In this document: one piece after another, positions 1 to 8,516 of the stretch | How positions within the stretch are numbered: position 1 is the first letter of the stretch | Layout: every line of letters starts with the position of its first letter | NCBI RefSeq assembly: GCF_001021975.1 | Contig: NZ_CP009928.1 | Coordinates: forward strand, 3,476,001 to 3,540,000 | Length of the DNA: 64,000 nt | Source of the DNA: Chryseobacterium gallinarum | Lineage (GTDB): Bacteria > Bacteroidota > Bacteroidia > Flavobacteriales > Weeksellaceae | Direction of reading: 5' to 3' | Notes under the pieces: generated by a model | Seen by the model: the letters and a program-made list of their open reading frames with translations, nothing else | What the model was told of the DNA's origin: nothing | Databases searched by the model: none | Program-made: the position numbers and the translations under genes

Positions 1-405
1 AATAACCCCGATTCTTGCACAGGCCAGCATGGCGAAAAGGGTCTGCGGGATCATCGGCATATAGATAACGGCTGTATCTCCTTTCTGTAAGCCAAGAGAA
101 CTCAGCCCTCCTGCCAGTTTTGAAATTTCTTCCTGAGCTTCTCTGAAAGTATAAGTTTTTTTCTGGTGAGTAACAGGGGAATCATAAACAATAGCTGTCT
201 GGTCTCCAAAACCATCTTCAATATGCCGGTCAATGCATAAATGGCACATATTGAGTTTCCCGTCGGAAAACCATTGCGGGTAATCATTTTTATCTTTTGA
301 AAGAATAGTTTGAGGAAATTCAGACCATTTTATTTCCCTGGCCTGCTCTTTCCAGAATTCTTCTTTATCTTCTATACTTTGTTTAAATAAAATATCAGTA
401 TTCAT
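1..405 (-). CDS. Acyl-CoA synthetase (acetate/propionate--CoA ligase type), N-terminal part
   Basis: The reverse strand encodes an open frame from ATG at 405 that runs off the window edge, giving about 135 residues. It begins with the N-terminal cap typical of acetyl/propionyl-CoA synthetases (FWKEQAREIKW, then the QWFSDGKLNMCHLCIDRH block). The start of the AMP-binding domain follows (KKTYTFREAQ, LQKGDTAVIYMPMIPQ). The NxCxxxxDRH pattern is closer to PrpE/ACSS3-like enzymes than to classical Acs, so the substrate is a short-chain acid, acetate or propionate. The catalytic P-loop and hinge lie outside the window. It sits 24 bp behind the response regulator gene and is probably in one operon with the SLC5-type sensor kinase. 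Confidence 0.85.
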   Translation of the reverse strand, partial: MNTDILFKQSIEDKEEFWKEQAREIKWSEFPQTILSKDKNDYPQWFSDGKLNMCHLCIDRHIEDGFGDQTAIVYDSPVTHQKKTYTFREAQEEISKLAGGLSSLGLQKGDTAVIYMPMIPQTLFAMLACARIGVI

Positions 406-429
406 ATCAATAGTGTGTTTGGTATTTTT

Positions 430-789
430 CTAAAACAATTCTTCAATCTGCTGTATCAGCTTTTTAATAGAATAGGGTTTTGTAACATACGCATTAGCTC
501 CCATTTCAAGGCCCTTTTCAATGTCTTTCGGATTGTTTTTGGCGCTTAGGAAGATAACTTTGGTGTCTTTAAACTTTTCATCCTGCTTGATAATGTCCAG
601 TGTGCTGTATCCGTCAAGATTAGGCATCATGATATCCAATAAAATGACATCCGGGACCATTGTTTTTAAAAAATCAAGAACTTCTGTTCCGTCCCGTGCG
701 ATATAAACATCATAGCCGTTCTTCTTAAAACTGTATTCCAGTGACATTAATATTTTGTGTTCATCATCTGCAATGATTATTTTTTTCAT
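430..789 (-). CDS. Receiver-only response regulator
   Basis: The 119-residue protein is a single CheY-like receiver domain. Visible features are the acidic pair D8/D9, the phospho-acceptor D52 in LLDIMMPNLDG, and the conserved Lys in TKPYSIKKL near the C-terminus. There is no DNA-binding output domain, so it acts through protein partners or a phosphorelay. It starts 9 bp after the stop of the SLC5-STAC histidine kinase, its evident cognate kinase, and precedes the acyl-CoA synthetase gene. In CrbSR-type systems of Vibrio and Pseudomonas the partner regulator carries a LuxR-type HTH. This one does not, so gene control, if any, must be indirect. Confidence 0.93.
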   Translation of the reverse strand: MKKIIIADDEHKILMSLEYSFKKNGYDVYIARDGTEVLDFLKTMVPDVILLDIMMPNLDGYSTLDIIKQDEKFKDTKVIFLSAKNNPKDIEKGLEMGANAYVTKPYSIKKLIQQIEELF

Positions 790-798
790 AAATGGGTT

Positions 799-3507
799 TT
801 AATGGTGTTCAACTTCATTTTTAATCTCTTTTTTTATATTTTTTTCAGGAATATTGATTGTGAAGGTCACGCCGAGACCGCTGTTTTCTGCTTTTATATT
901 TCCACCGTGGGCCTGTACGATCTTTTTGGAAATTGCCAGTCCGAGTCCGCTTCCTGTTGGCTTTAATATATTCTGATTTCTGGATTGATAAAATTTGTCA
1001 AAGATCATTTCCAGATCTTCTTCAGGGATATGTTTGCCTGTATTGAAAATAGAAATCATTAATTGATGGTCTTTTTCAAAAAGTTTGGTCTGTATCGTTC
1101 CCTGTTCGTCGGTAAATTTCAATGCATTTCCCCAGATGTTCTGAAACAGCTGGATCATTCTCGCTTCATCATATTCAAAAATAATCTGGTTCAAAAGGTT
1201 GACTTCACTTAAATGAATATTTTTTTGTTGTATCAGATGGAGGAGTGGATTTAATGCTTTTTTATAGGTTTCAATAATATTATTTTCCCGGATATGTAAT
1301 GAGATTTCACCATGCTGAAGCTTATCCAGGTAGAGAATGTCATTGATGATTTCACTTAACCGGTCAGATTCTGTGATAATGTTATTTAAGAACTCCTGTC
1401 TGATTTCGGAAGGAATATCGTCGTCATCGGCTAAAATCTCTCCTGCAGAGCGGATGGCGGTAATCGGAGTCCTTAGTTCATGGGCTACGGAATCCAGGAA
1501 ATCATCCTTTTGCCGGTCTTTGATAATCAGGTTTTCATTGGCAGTCCTTAGATCGTCGGATAATTTCTGCAGTTCTTCAGACTGTTCCGTAAGCTTTTTA
1601 TTTAAGCTGATATTTTCTTTAGATTCCTCGAGAATGTTGAGGACTTCCTTCAAAGAGATTTTATCTTCTTTTGTTACGCCTTCTATCAGGATTTTGGCAG
1701 AGGCTGTTCCTATTCTTCCGGCCAGCAGGTTTTCAGAAAACTTAATAAACCTGGAATCAGCGGTTTCGGTGTTGGAGTCAATATTGTATTTTAAATTAAA
1801 AATTCTAAGGGCTTGTTCCGTTTTATTTTTACCTAGGAACCTTTCAAGGATATTCCTGATATCGGAAATATAGGCAGTTCCGCGCCAGATAAAGGCATTT
1901 TCATGATTTTGAATGTATTTGTCAATATCCACATACAGTTCGGCAAAATTTCTTTCCCGGTAATTTCCTTTGGTACTCACTGAAATAATGGTAAATAAAC
2001 CTGTGTTTACCAGAACAGACCAGAAAAAGATCTGCGGGATTCTTCCTAAATAAGGAATGCTGAAGAATCCGAAAGCATCATACATTTCTCTCAGGGCTCC
2101 TTTGAATTCCTGGTTGTAAGAAAAATAATACTGGGGAATAATTAACCCGAAATAGCAGATCGCGAGACCGGCAGCCAATCCCGCAACGGCGCCCTTATAG
2201 CTTCCTCTTCTCCAGAACAAAGCTCCGAAGAAAGCAGGGGCCAACTGGGCAATTACTACAAAAGAAATAAGGCCCACAGAATCCAGGGATGTCTTCAGGA
2301 TAAAGTATTTGTAAAAAACAAAAGCCATAATAATCAGGGCGAAAATGCTGAATTTCCTGATATTGGTAATACTTCTGGTATTTTGCTCTTCGTTTTCAGA
2401 TTTTAATTTTCCCAGCAGTCCATATGGGATGATGAGATTATTGGAAAGCATGATAGATAGTGTAATAGCAGAGATAATGATCATGGAAATACATGAGCTT
2501 AATCCTCCAAGGAAAACCAGAACGGTAATCAAAGTGTTGTCAAAATGCTGAGGAATTAAAATGGAGTAGAACTCGGGATTGACCTTCTGTCCATCGAAAA
2601 TTAATCTTCCACCCCAGGCAATCGGGAATATAAATATAGTGAAAATTAAAAGATAAAGCGGAAAAAACCATATGGCTGTTTTGATATGCTTTTCCTGTCT
2701 GTTCTCAACAATAGCAGTGTGAAATTGTCTCGGAAGGATACAAATGGCTGTAGCGGAAATCATACATAAAACCATCCAGTTCATAGCACCTTCAATTCCA
2801 TTGAATGTATTTTTTTCTTTAAAATCTTTAAATTGGCTGGCCTGGTGGTAGATATCCGAAAAGCCGTCGAACACATAATAGATTACGAAAAGCCCAAGTA
2901 TAATAATAAAGAAAAGCTTTAAAAAACTTTCCAGAGCAATAGCGGAGATAATTCCCAGGCGCTTTTCTGAAGCATCTACATACCGGGTTCCGTAATAAGA
3001 AGAGAATAGCGCGATGAGGACGACCACGAATGTCGCATTGTCTGTTAATATATCTTTTGACATTGCTGTCTCTGTCACCAGATGGAAAGTTTCGGAAATC
3101 GCTTTGATCTGAAGCCCGATATATGGAACAATGGCAAGGAGACAGACTATAGTAATGATGGCGCTGAGACTCCTGCTGTTTCCGTAGCGTAAAGCAATGA
3201 AATCGGCCAGACTGCTTATTTTATTGACCCTGGAAATCCTGATGATTCTGGTGTTGATATAGATCCAGGCAGGAATGATCATAATAGGTCCGATGTAGAT
3301 TGGCAGGTAGTTCAGTCCGCTTGTTGCCGCTACACCGATGCTGCCGTAATACGTCCAGGCGGTGCAATACACAGCCAGAGATAATGCATAAATATAGGGA
3401 TTGTTGATCCAGAGCTTGCTTCTTTTCTTCTCTGCCAGATGGGCAACTAAGAACAGGAGGGCGAGATAAAACAACACCACAAAAAATAATGCAAAACTAT
3501 TCATCAT
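799..3507 (-). CDS. SLC5 transporter-like sensor histidine kinase (SLC5-STAC-HisKA-HATPase)
   Basis: The 902-residue protein has an N-terminal sodium:solute symporter (SLC5) fold of about 13 membrane segments (roughly residues 1-515). A STAC linker follows (around 550-610; RFIKFSENLLAGRIGTA), then a coiled coil (about 625-665) and a HisKA domain with phospho-His676 in SVAHELRTP. The C-terminus is a HATPase domain with N box (NIWGNALKFTD) and G box (GSGLGLAISKK). This is the CbrA/CrbS architecture, in which transport or substrate occupancy is coupled to kinase activity; known members regulate acetate or amino-acid use. The adjacent acyl-CoA synthetase supports a carboxylate signal. It overlaps the upstream 64-residue membrane protein gene by 11 bp, which suggests coupled translation. 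Confidence 0.93.
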   Translation of the reverse strand: MMNSFALFFVVLFYLALLFLVAHLAEKKRSKLWINNPYIYALSLAVYCTAWTYYGSIGVAATSGLNYLPIYIGPIMIIPAWIYINTRIIRISRVNKISSLADFIALRYGNSRSLSAIITIVCLLAIVPYIGLQIKAISETFHLVTETAMSKDILTDNATFVVVLIALFSSYYGTRYVDASEKRLGIISAIALESFLKLFFIIILGLFVIYYVFDGFSDIYHQASQFKDFKEKNTFNGIEGAMNWMVLCMISATAICILPRQFHTAIVENRQEKHIKTAIWFFPLYLLIFTIFIFPIAWGGRLIFDGQKVNPEFYSILIPQHFDNTLITVLVFLGGLSSCISMIIISAITLSIMLSNNLIIPYGLLGKLKSENEEQNTRSITNIRKFSIFALIIMAFVFYKYFILKTSLDSVGLISFVVIAQLAPAFFGALFWRRGSYKGAVAGLAAGLAICYFGLIIPQYYFSYNQEFKGALREMYDAFGFFSIPYLGRIPQIFFWSVLVNTGLFTIISVSTKGNYRERNFAELYVDIDKYIQNHENAFIWRGTAYISDIRNILERFLGKNKTEQALRIFNLKYNIDSNTETADSRFIKFSENLLAGRIGTASAKILIEGVTKEDKISLKEVLNILEESKENISLNKKLTEQSEELQKLSDDLRTANENLIIKDRQKDDFLDSVAHELRTPITAIRSAGEILADDDDIPSEIRQEFLNNIITESDRLSEIINDILYLDKLQHGEISLHIRENNIIETYKKALNPLLHLIQQKNIHLSEVNLLNQIIFEYDEARMIQLFQNIWGNALKFTDEQGTIQTKLFEKDHQLMISIFNTGKHIPEEDLEMIFDKFYQSRNQNILKPTGSGLGLAISKKIVQAHGGNIKAENSGLGVTFTINIPEKNIKKEIKNEVEHH

Positions 3508-3691
3508 ACCTTTTTACGATTACAAAAGAAATCACAATGGAAATCATCCAGACTACAAACAGGTAGATCAGTATCATAGGATACCCCAGCACCTCTCTCT
3601 CGCTGTTGAAAAGCAGTGATATGGGAATGCTGAAAGCAATCATTAACCCAATACTCAGGATGATCAGTTTTTGTTCGTGTCTTTTTTTCAT
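3497..3691 (-). CDS. Small two-helix membrane protein next to the SLC5 kinase
   Basis: The 64-residue protein has a basic N-terminus (MKKRHEQK) and two hydrophobic segments (about 9-25 and 36-57). It is overlapped by the start of the SLC5-type kinase. Small membrane proteins with two helices commonly precede SLC5 symporter genes (DUF485 and DUF4212-type partners). By analogy this one may assist or regulate the kinase's transporter part. I cannot assign it to a named family from sequence alone. A longer overlapping frame in this region lacks hydrophobic pattern and is a shadow. Confidence 0.75.
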   Translation of the reverse strand: MKKRHEQKLIILSIGLMIAFSIPISLLFNSEREVLGYPMILIYLFVVWMISIVISFVIVKRYDE

Positions 3692-3756
3692 ACATGATAG
3701 CTGGCAAAAGATAATTGATGAATGCAGTATTCATCAATTATCCCAATTATTTTGTT

Positions 3757-3984
3757 TTATATTTTGTCGTCAGAATATTCTCCTGTCAGTGCATAATATC
3801 CGAAAACAGCCATTCCTCCTGAGATGATCGGCATCAGTACAAACAGAATGATAATGCCGAAAACCAGATCTTCCTGTTTTCCTGAGGCTATTTTGGGGAT
3901 TCCCAGAACCGTAATTCCGAAATATCCTACAATTAATGCTATTGCAATCCAGAGTATGCCTAATATCTTTTTTAGTCCGTTCAT
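3757..3984 (-). CDS. Small two-helix membrane protein (DUF6814-like?)
   Basis: The 75-residue protein has two predicted membrane helices (about 5-27 and 42-66) joined by a short polar loop (PKIASGKQEDL). It lies 43 bp downstream of the MFS carrier gene on the same strand and is probably co-transcribed with it. Short proteins of this shape accompany MFS or SSS carriers in Bacteroidota. The DUF6814 assignment is from memory of that family's look and is tentative. Role unknown, perhaps a carrier accessory subunit. Confidence 0.75.
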   Translation of the reverse strand: MNGLKKILGILWIAIALIVGYFGITVLGIPKIASGKQEDLVFGIIILFVLMPIISGGMAVFGYYALTGEYSDDKI

Positions 3985-4027
3985 TTTAGTAGTTTTAAAA
4001 TTAATAAAAATTTGATTGATTCAATGC

Positions 4028-5608
4028 TTAATCGTGAAGATTGTTGTTCTTATTTTTAAGATAGAACAATCCGATGATCAGACAAACAGCGGCTACCCCG
4101 ATCGGATACCAGAGGCCCTGAAGGTACCATGTCGGGTGACCTGCATCTTTACCTACGGTTACCAGATAGGTGGCAACGGCAGGAAGAAGCCCCCCGAATA
4201 CTCCGTTTCCGATGTGATAAGGAAGAGACATCGAAGTATAACGGATCCTTACCGGAAACATTTCAACAAGGAATGCTGCAATTGGCCCGTATACCATTGT
4301 TACAAATATCACCTGGATAAACACAAGAAAGATGATGTACCATTTTGTATTATCGCTCAGCTTTAAAGATTGTGAGACTTTAGCTTCTTCGGCTTTTCCG
4401 TCTTTCATTACAGGACCGGCAGGAGACCAGTGGAGAATACTGTCTTTTTTAATTAATGTTCCGTCTGTATAAAGGGTTTCTTTATGAAAAGTAATCAGGC
4501 TGTCGGTAGCAATAGCAGGATGGATTTTCGCTGTCCTTTTTTCTGAAATCCCGTTAGTGGCGATGGTTTTATTTTCCAGACTTACGCTTTTAAACATGCT
4601 GTCGTAGATGGGACGGTACGCTAAAATAGCCACCAGCATTCCGGTCATCATTACTGCTTTTCTTCCGATCTTATCCGATAGCCATCCGAAAAATACAAAA
4701 AAAGGTGTTCCCAGGAATAAGGCTGTAGCCATCAGTGAATCAACCTGTGTGGATTCTACATTCATTACCTTCTGTAGAAAGCTCATGGCATAGAATTGTC
4801 CTGTGTACCAGATAACTCCTTGTCCCATAGCTGCCCCGAATAAAGCAAGCAATACAAATTTAAAATTATACTTGTTCCCGAAACTTTCTTTTAAAGGATT
4901 TTTTGAAGTTTTTCCCTCACTTTTAGCTTTGGCAAAAAGCGGGGATTCTTTCATGTTTTTTCTGATAATATAGGAAACTCCTACCATTAGAATAGAGATC
5001 CAGAAGGGAACCCTCCATCCCCAGTTATCAAATTCTTCGGGAGAAAGGGATGTTTTGGTGATAAGGATAACAATCAGCGAAATAAAAAGTCCGGCTGTGG
5101 CGGTTGTCTGGATCCATGAAGTCCAGTACCCTCTCCTGTGGGGCTGTGCATATTCCGCAACATAAGTGGCAGCACCTCCGTATTCTCCTCCAAGAGCCAA
5201 CCCTTGTAATAATCTTAAAATTAAAACCAAAACGGGAGCTAAAAATCCGATGGTTTCATAACTTGGTATACATCCTATCAGGAAAGTGGAGAAACCCATG
5301 ATCAGTAAAGTAACAAGAAAAGTATATTTTCTTCCGATAAGATCTCCCAGTCTTCCAAAGAACAAAGCACCGAAAGGTCTTACTACAAATCCCGCAGCGA
5401 AAGTAGCCAGGGTAGATAAAAATGCTGCGGTAGGATTATCGGCAGGGAAAAATTTAGTGGCTAAAACAACGGCGAGACTTCCGAAAATATAAAAGTCATA
5501 CCATTCTATCAGGGTTCCGAGAGATGAGGCGGTGATCACGCTCCATATGGTGCGGTTCTTCTGCCTGTCGGTCATATTCTCGTAGCTTTCGTGGTGGTTT
5601 TCACTCAT
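4028..5608 (-). CDS. MFS transporter, metabolite:H+ symporter (MHS) family
   Basis: The 526-residue protein has 12 membrane segments with the MHS hallmark near the N-terminus (GTLIEWYDFYIFG). It carries both MFS loop signatures, GRLGDLIGRKYTF between helices 2 and 3 and GWLSDKIGRKA between helices 8 and 9. It belongs with ShiA/ProP/KgtP-like proton symporters, which carry carboxylates, shikimate or betaine. A hydrophilic insertion of about 80 residues (around 335-420) separates later helices; such an insertion is seen in Bacteroidota members and makes the protein longer than the usual 430-450. The setting beside an acyl-CoA synthetase and sensor kinase suggests a short organic acid substrate, which is inference. 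Confidence 0.92.
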   Translation of the reverse strand: MSENHHESYENMTDRQKNRTIWSVITASSLGTLIEWYDFYIFGSLAVVLATKFFPADNPTAAFLSTLATFAAGFVVRPFGALFFGRLGDLIGRKYTFLVTLLIMGFSTFLIGCIPSYETIGFLAPVLVLILRLLQGLALGGEYGGAATYVAEYAQPHRRGYWTSWIQTTATAGLFISLIVILITKTSLSPEEFDNWGWRVPFWISILMVGVSYIIRKNMKESPLFAKAKSEGKTSKNPLKESFGNKYNFKFVLLALFGAAMGQGVIWYTGQFYAMSFLQKVMNVESTQVDSLMATALFLGTPFFVFFGWLSDKIGRKAVMMTGMLVAILAYRPIYDSMFKSVSLENKTIATNGISEKRTAKIHPAIATDSLITFHKETLYTDGTLIKKDSILHWSPAGPVMKDGKAEEAKVSQSLKLSDNTKWYIIFLVFIQVIFVTMVYGPIAAFLVEMFPVRIRYTSMSLPYHIGNGVFGGLLPAVATYLVTVGKDAGHPTWYLQGLWYPIGVAAVCLIIGLFYLKNKNNNLHD

Positions 5609-5704
5609 ATTGGTTGGTTTTGATGTTAACAGAAAATATTATTTCATCCAGAATTTTATGGAAATGGATTTATTTTTTAAATTTTGTTTATTAATGGCTT
5701 ATAG

Positions 5705-7085
5705 TTACAGGTAGATCTGGAACTGTACAATGAATTCCCCTTTTGAAGATGGGCTTTCGGTGGGGCTGGTATAAACCGGTCTTGTTGAGTATTGGGTTGT
5801 GATTTTTGCGTGATGCCCATCGATGAACCAATTGGCCCCAATATCAAATTGAGATGAAGACTTGTCAAAAGCTTCAAAATTTTTGTGAGTATAAGCTGCA
5901 AAAGGCTGTATTCTGATTTTTGGCTTCTCTGCCTGGCTCGGCAACAGTAAACCGGCCTGTGCGTAGATAATATTACCTGTTCCGATGGTCGGCTGCAGGT
6001 TTCCTGGTCCTGCAATTGCTTTATTGCCGATGAAATTGGGATCATTGGCTCCGATATTCATGGTTCCCAGGTTCCTTACATACTTAGGACCGAAATTGTA
6101 GTTATAATATCCGGCATAAGCAGAAATGGCCATTTTGTTTTTAGCTTCTCCCAACGGAATATCTGCAAACGCATCTACTGCAAACAGGGTGATGTCATGC
6201 TTTTCAATATTGGAATTGACGGAAGTCCTCGTTCCGTCTGCCTGATGATAAAAACCAGCTCCCACATTAAACACTTTCTTTGTTCCCAGATAAGAACCTA
6301 CTTTGAAAGGAAGGGTGTTGGATTCCTCGTCAAGGAATTGATATTCAAGATATCCCGCTTTTGAAAAACTGGGATTGCCATTGTTGTCTACAGCTATAGC
6401 TTTGGAAGGGTCTGTTACATTTACCGGCGTGAGATCAGTAGCGAAAGGTTTGTTTAAACTTAAACGATATTCTAATTTTCCGTATTTCCCTTTGGCAAAC
6501 ATTCCCAGCTGTCTTGCAAACTGATCCGAATTGTCTATCAGCGGCCAGGAAAAAACAGGAGAATCTACGGTTAGGAAATTAAGTGTTGACGCCATGGTCA
6601 TCCGGGAAAGCCCCATGTAGTAATGGAGTCCTGCCCCTAAAGATAAACTGAATTTTCCGGCTTCCCCGGGTAAAATAACTGCATACTCATTCCAGGCATC
6701 ATGAAAGAACAGTTGTGTTTTTTTTTCCGTTTCCGTATCCTCCGGTTCCTGAAGTACCTGTGGCGCCACCGTTGATGAAGGTTTGATTGTTAATCCCGAA
6801 ATGAAGCAGGATCATATATCTTTTAGAGATCTGGGCATACGTTAAAGCACGCAGTCTCCTGTTTCCTATGTTCCAGGAATTGTCAGTAGGCTCTCCGCCA
6901 ACCATTGTTCCGGGATTCATGGAGGTATTCCTCAGCCAAAGCTGGTCCCATAAAATAAATCTGACGAATTTGTCTCCCTCAGGATTGAGGTTGAGTTTTA
7001 AGCCGCTGCCATAATCGGGAGAACCCTGCGAATATAAAGAACTGCTGATTAAGACTGCTCCAATGAATGTGAGTAATTTCTTCAT
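5705..7085 (-). pseudogene. Outer-membrane porin, frameshifted at an A9 tract
   Basis: Two overlapping reverse frames make one protein. The first (7085 to 6699) starts with a signal peptide (MKKLLTFIGAVLISSSLYSQ) and the first beta strands (FVRFILWDQLWLR). The second (ending at 5705) continues with LFFHDAWNEYAV, repeated amphipathic strands and a C-terminal strand ending FIVQFQIYL. The frames join at nine adenines on the coding strand (6718-6726): eight would give one continuous protein of about 459 residues. Composition and strand pattern fit a 16-18 strand porin for small solutes. It lies downstream of the MFS carrier and may supply the same substrate. The break could be a real mutation, phase-variable slippage or a homopolymer sequencing error. 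Confidence 0.8.
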
Positions 7086-7339
7086 AAATTATCAATTTTT
7101 GGCGTTGTTTTTTGTGAAAGCCAAATTGTAATTAATAATTTATTTATTAAAATTTAATATATATTACTGGTAATAGTATAGTTTTAATTGGAAATTACTG
7201 CTTGACCGTTTAAAAGGTTAATTATTTCTGTTGAAAAACAACCTTTTAGATCAATCAGTGAAATACATGATTTTATCTCATACCTTACAATCTCCTGCCT
7301 GATATCCAAAGTCTTTACTCTTTATTCTTTACTCTTGGT
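7086..7339. other. AT-rich spacer with a 9-bp inverted repeat
   Basis: No gene is seen here. The stretch holds the upstream region of the porin gene (7086-7200) and a perfect inverted repeat TAAAAGGTT (7211-7219) / AACCTTTTA (7240-7248) separated by 20 bp. It is followed by a short pyrimidine-rich direct repeat of TTTACTCTTTATTC type near 7315-7338. Confidence 0.5.
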
Positions 7340-7756
7340 TTACTTTTTAAATCTTTCCCATTTGATCAGCATGTATTTATCTGCAAACTGGGTAATGATG
7401 ATGCCTGAGTTTTTAATATTTTCTTCCTGAGCGATATATTCAATCAATTCATTTTGTTTCAGGACTTTATATACGGGATGGAATTCAGAATGAGGAGGTC
7501 TTGTAATGTTATACTTTTTGATCCATGAACTGATGGTCACATGAGAAACCCCTATGATCCGTTCTATTTCCCGGTAGCTTAAGCCTTCAAGATACAGCTG
7601 AAGGGCCTTGGTTACATAATAATCATCAATTTGTTTGCCTAACTTTTTAACGGTGAAATAATAGTTGCAGCCTTTACAATGAAAACGTTGCTTTTCGTTG
7701 ATGATGCCGCTTTTTACTACTTTGTTACTCTTGCATTTAGGACAGATATTTTCCAT
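7340..7756 (-). CDS. Zinc-ribbon and helix-turn-helix DNA-binding protein (IS1 InsA-like N-terminus)
   Basis: The 138-residue protein has an N-terminal zinc ribbon with four Cys (CPKC near residues 5-8, CKGC near 27-30). An HTH follows around residues 55-85 (LSYREIERIIGVSHVTISSWIKKY). The arrangement resembles the N-terminal half of IS1-type transposases, but the C-terminal 50 residues contain no DDE catalytic domain, and no terminal inverted repeats flank the gene. It is best read as a domesticated DNA-binding regulator. Two 16-bp direct repeats lie 12 bp upstream of its start and may be its own operator. Its gene is divergent from the arginine cluster, so it might also act there; that is inference. 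Confidence 0.8.
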   Translation of the reverse strand: MENICPKCKSNKVVKSGIINEKQRFHCKGCNYYFTVKKLGKQIDDYYVTKALQLYLEGLSYREIERIIGVSHVTISSWIKKYNITRPPHSEFHPVYKVLKQNELIEYIAQEENIKNSGIIITQFADKYMLIKWERFKK

Positions 7757-7768
7757 AGCTATATCTTT

Positions 7769-7803
7769 TTAGCAAATATATAATAAATTAGCAAATATAT
7801 AAT
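7769..7803. repeat. Two 16-bp direct repeats, period 19, in the divergent promoter region
   Basis: TTAGCAAATATATAAT occurs at 7769-7784 and again at 7788-7803 with identical sequence. Read on the minus strand each copy contains TATATTTG, a match to the Bacteroidota -7 box TAnnTTTG. The pair sits just upstream of the zinc-ribbon HTH gene (start 7756). It may be a doubled promoter element or an operator for that protein. Confidence 0.6.
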
Positions 7804-7863
7804 TTTCAATAAAGATAATTTTACCTGTTTAAATTTTTAAACCAAAAAAAATATCTTTTATAT

Positions 7864-7895
7864 TTGGTTTTTAAAGAAATTATATTTTAAATTTG
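7864..7895 (+). promoter_or_regulatory. Predicted sigma-ABfr-type promoter of the arginine cluster
   Basis: TTG at 7864-7866 and TAAATTTG at 7888-7895 are separated by 21 bp, fitting the Bacteroidota consensus (TTG-N17-23-TAnnTTTG). The first coding ATG follows 21 bp after the -7 box, so the 5' leader would be short. No clear operator is recognised. Confidence 0.6.
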
Positions 7896-7916
7896 CCAAA
7901 AAATTTAGATAAATAA

Positions 7917-8516
7917 ATGGAAATAGAAATTTCCTCATGCGAACATCTAATGTATGTGAGTGAAATACAGCAGGAAATGTACGATTCTGCACAGCGTAGA
8001 GGAACGGGAATCGCAAAACGTTCTATCGAATATTTGAGTAAGAAGATTTCAGAAGGCAATGCTGTGGTTGCCACTGAAAACGGTGAGTGGGTAGGTTTCT
8101 GTTATATAGAAACCTGGTCACATGGAAAGTTTGTTGCCAATTCGGGACTGATTGTGTCTCCGAAATTCAGGAACGGAGGAGTAGCTACTCAGATCAAGCA
8201 CAAAATTTTCCAGTTATCTAGAGAAAAATACCCGGATGCGAAAGTATTTGGGCTGACAACAGGGCTTGCAGTGATGAAAATCAACAGCGATTTAGGATAT
8301 AAACCGGTGATCTATTCGGAACTGACCCAGGATGAAGAATTCTGGAATGGGTGTAAGAATTGTGTGAATTATGAAATTTTAATGAAAAAGGAGCGAAAGA
8401 ACTGCTTATGTACCGCAATGCTTTTCGTTCCTGATAATAATAAAGTAAACGGTATTGCCAACAAGCAGCCGGAAAATAAATATAACAATGAACAAGAAAG
8501 TCATCTTAGCGTTTAG
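7917..8516 (+). CDS. GNAT acetyltransferase, likely N-acetylglutamate synthase
   Basis: The 199-residue protein has a GNAT fold with the acetyl-CoA loop RNGGVA (85-90) after the beta-4 strand GLIVSPKF. It is the first gene of a complete arginine cluster that lacks a classical argA or argJ, so it most likely makes N-acetylglutamate from glutamate and acetyl-CoA. The C-terminal part carries a Cys cluster (C146, C149, C163, C165) that could bind a metal. The last 29 bp overlap the start of argG in another frame, which implies translational coupling. An N-succinylglutamate synthase activity cannot be excluded, because some Bacteroidetes use succinylated intermediates. Confidence 0.82.
   Translation: MEIEISSCEHLMYVSEIQQEMYDSAQRRGTGIAKRSIEYLSKKISEGNAVVATENGEWVGFCYIETWSHGKFVANSGLIVSPKFRNGGVATQIKHKIFQLSREKYPDAKVFGLTTGLAVMKINSDLGYKPVIYSELTQDEEFWNGCKNCVNYEILMKKERKNCLCTAMLFVPDNNKVNGIANKQPENKYNNEQESHLSV

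Noticed and set aside
3504..3737. 77-codon frame overlapping the small membrane protein gene
   Set aside because: It lacks hydrophobic segments and overlaps the better supported 64-residue two-helix protein.
7340..7756. Insertion sequence (IS1-like)
   Set aside because: Only the zinc ribbon and HTH are present; no catalytic domain, no terminal inverted repeats and no target duplication.
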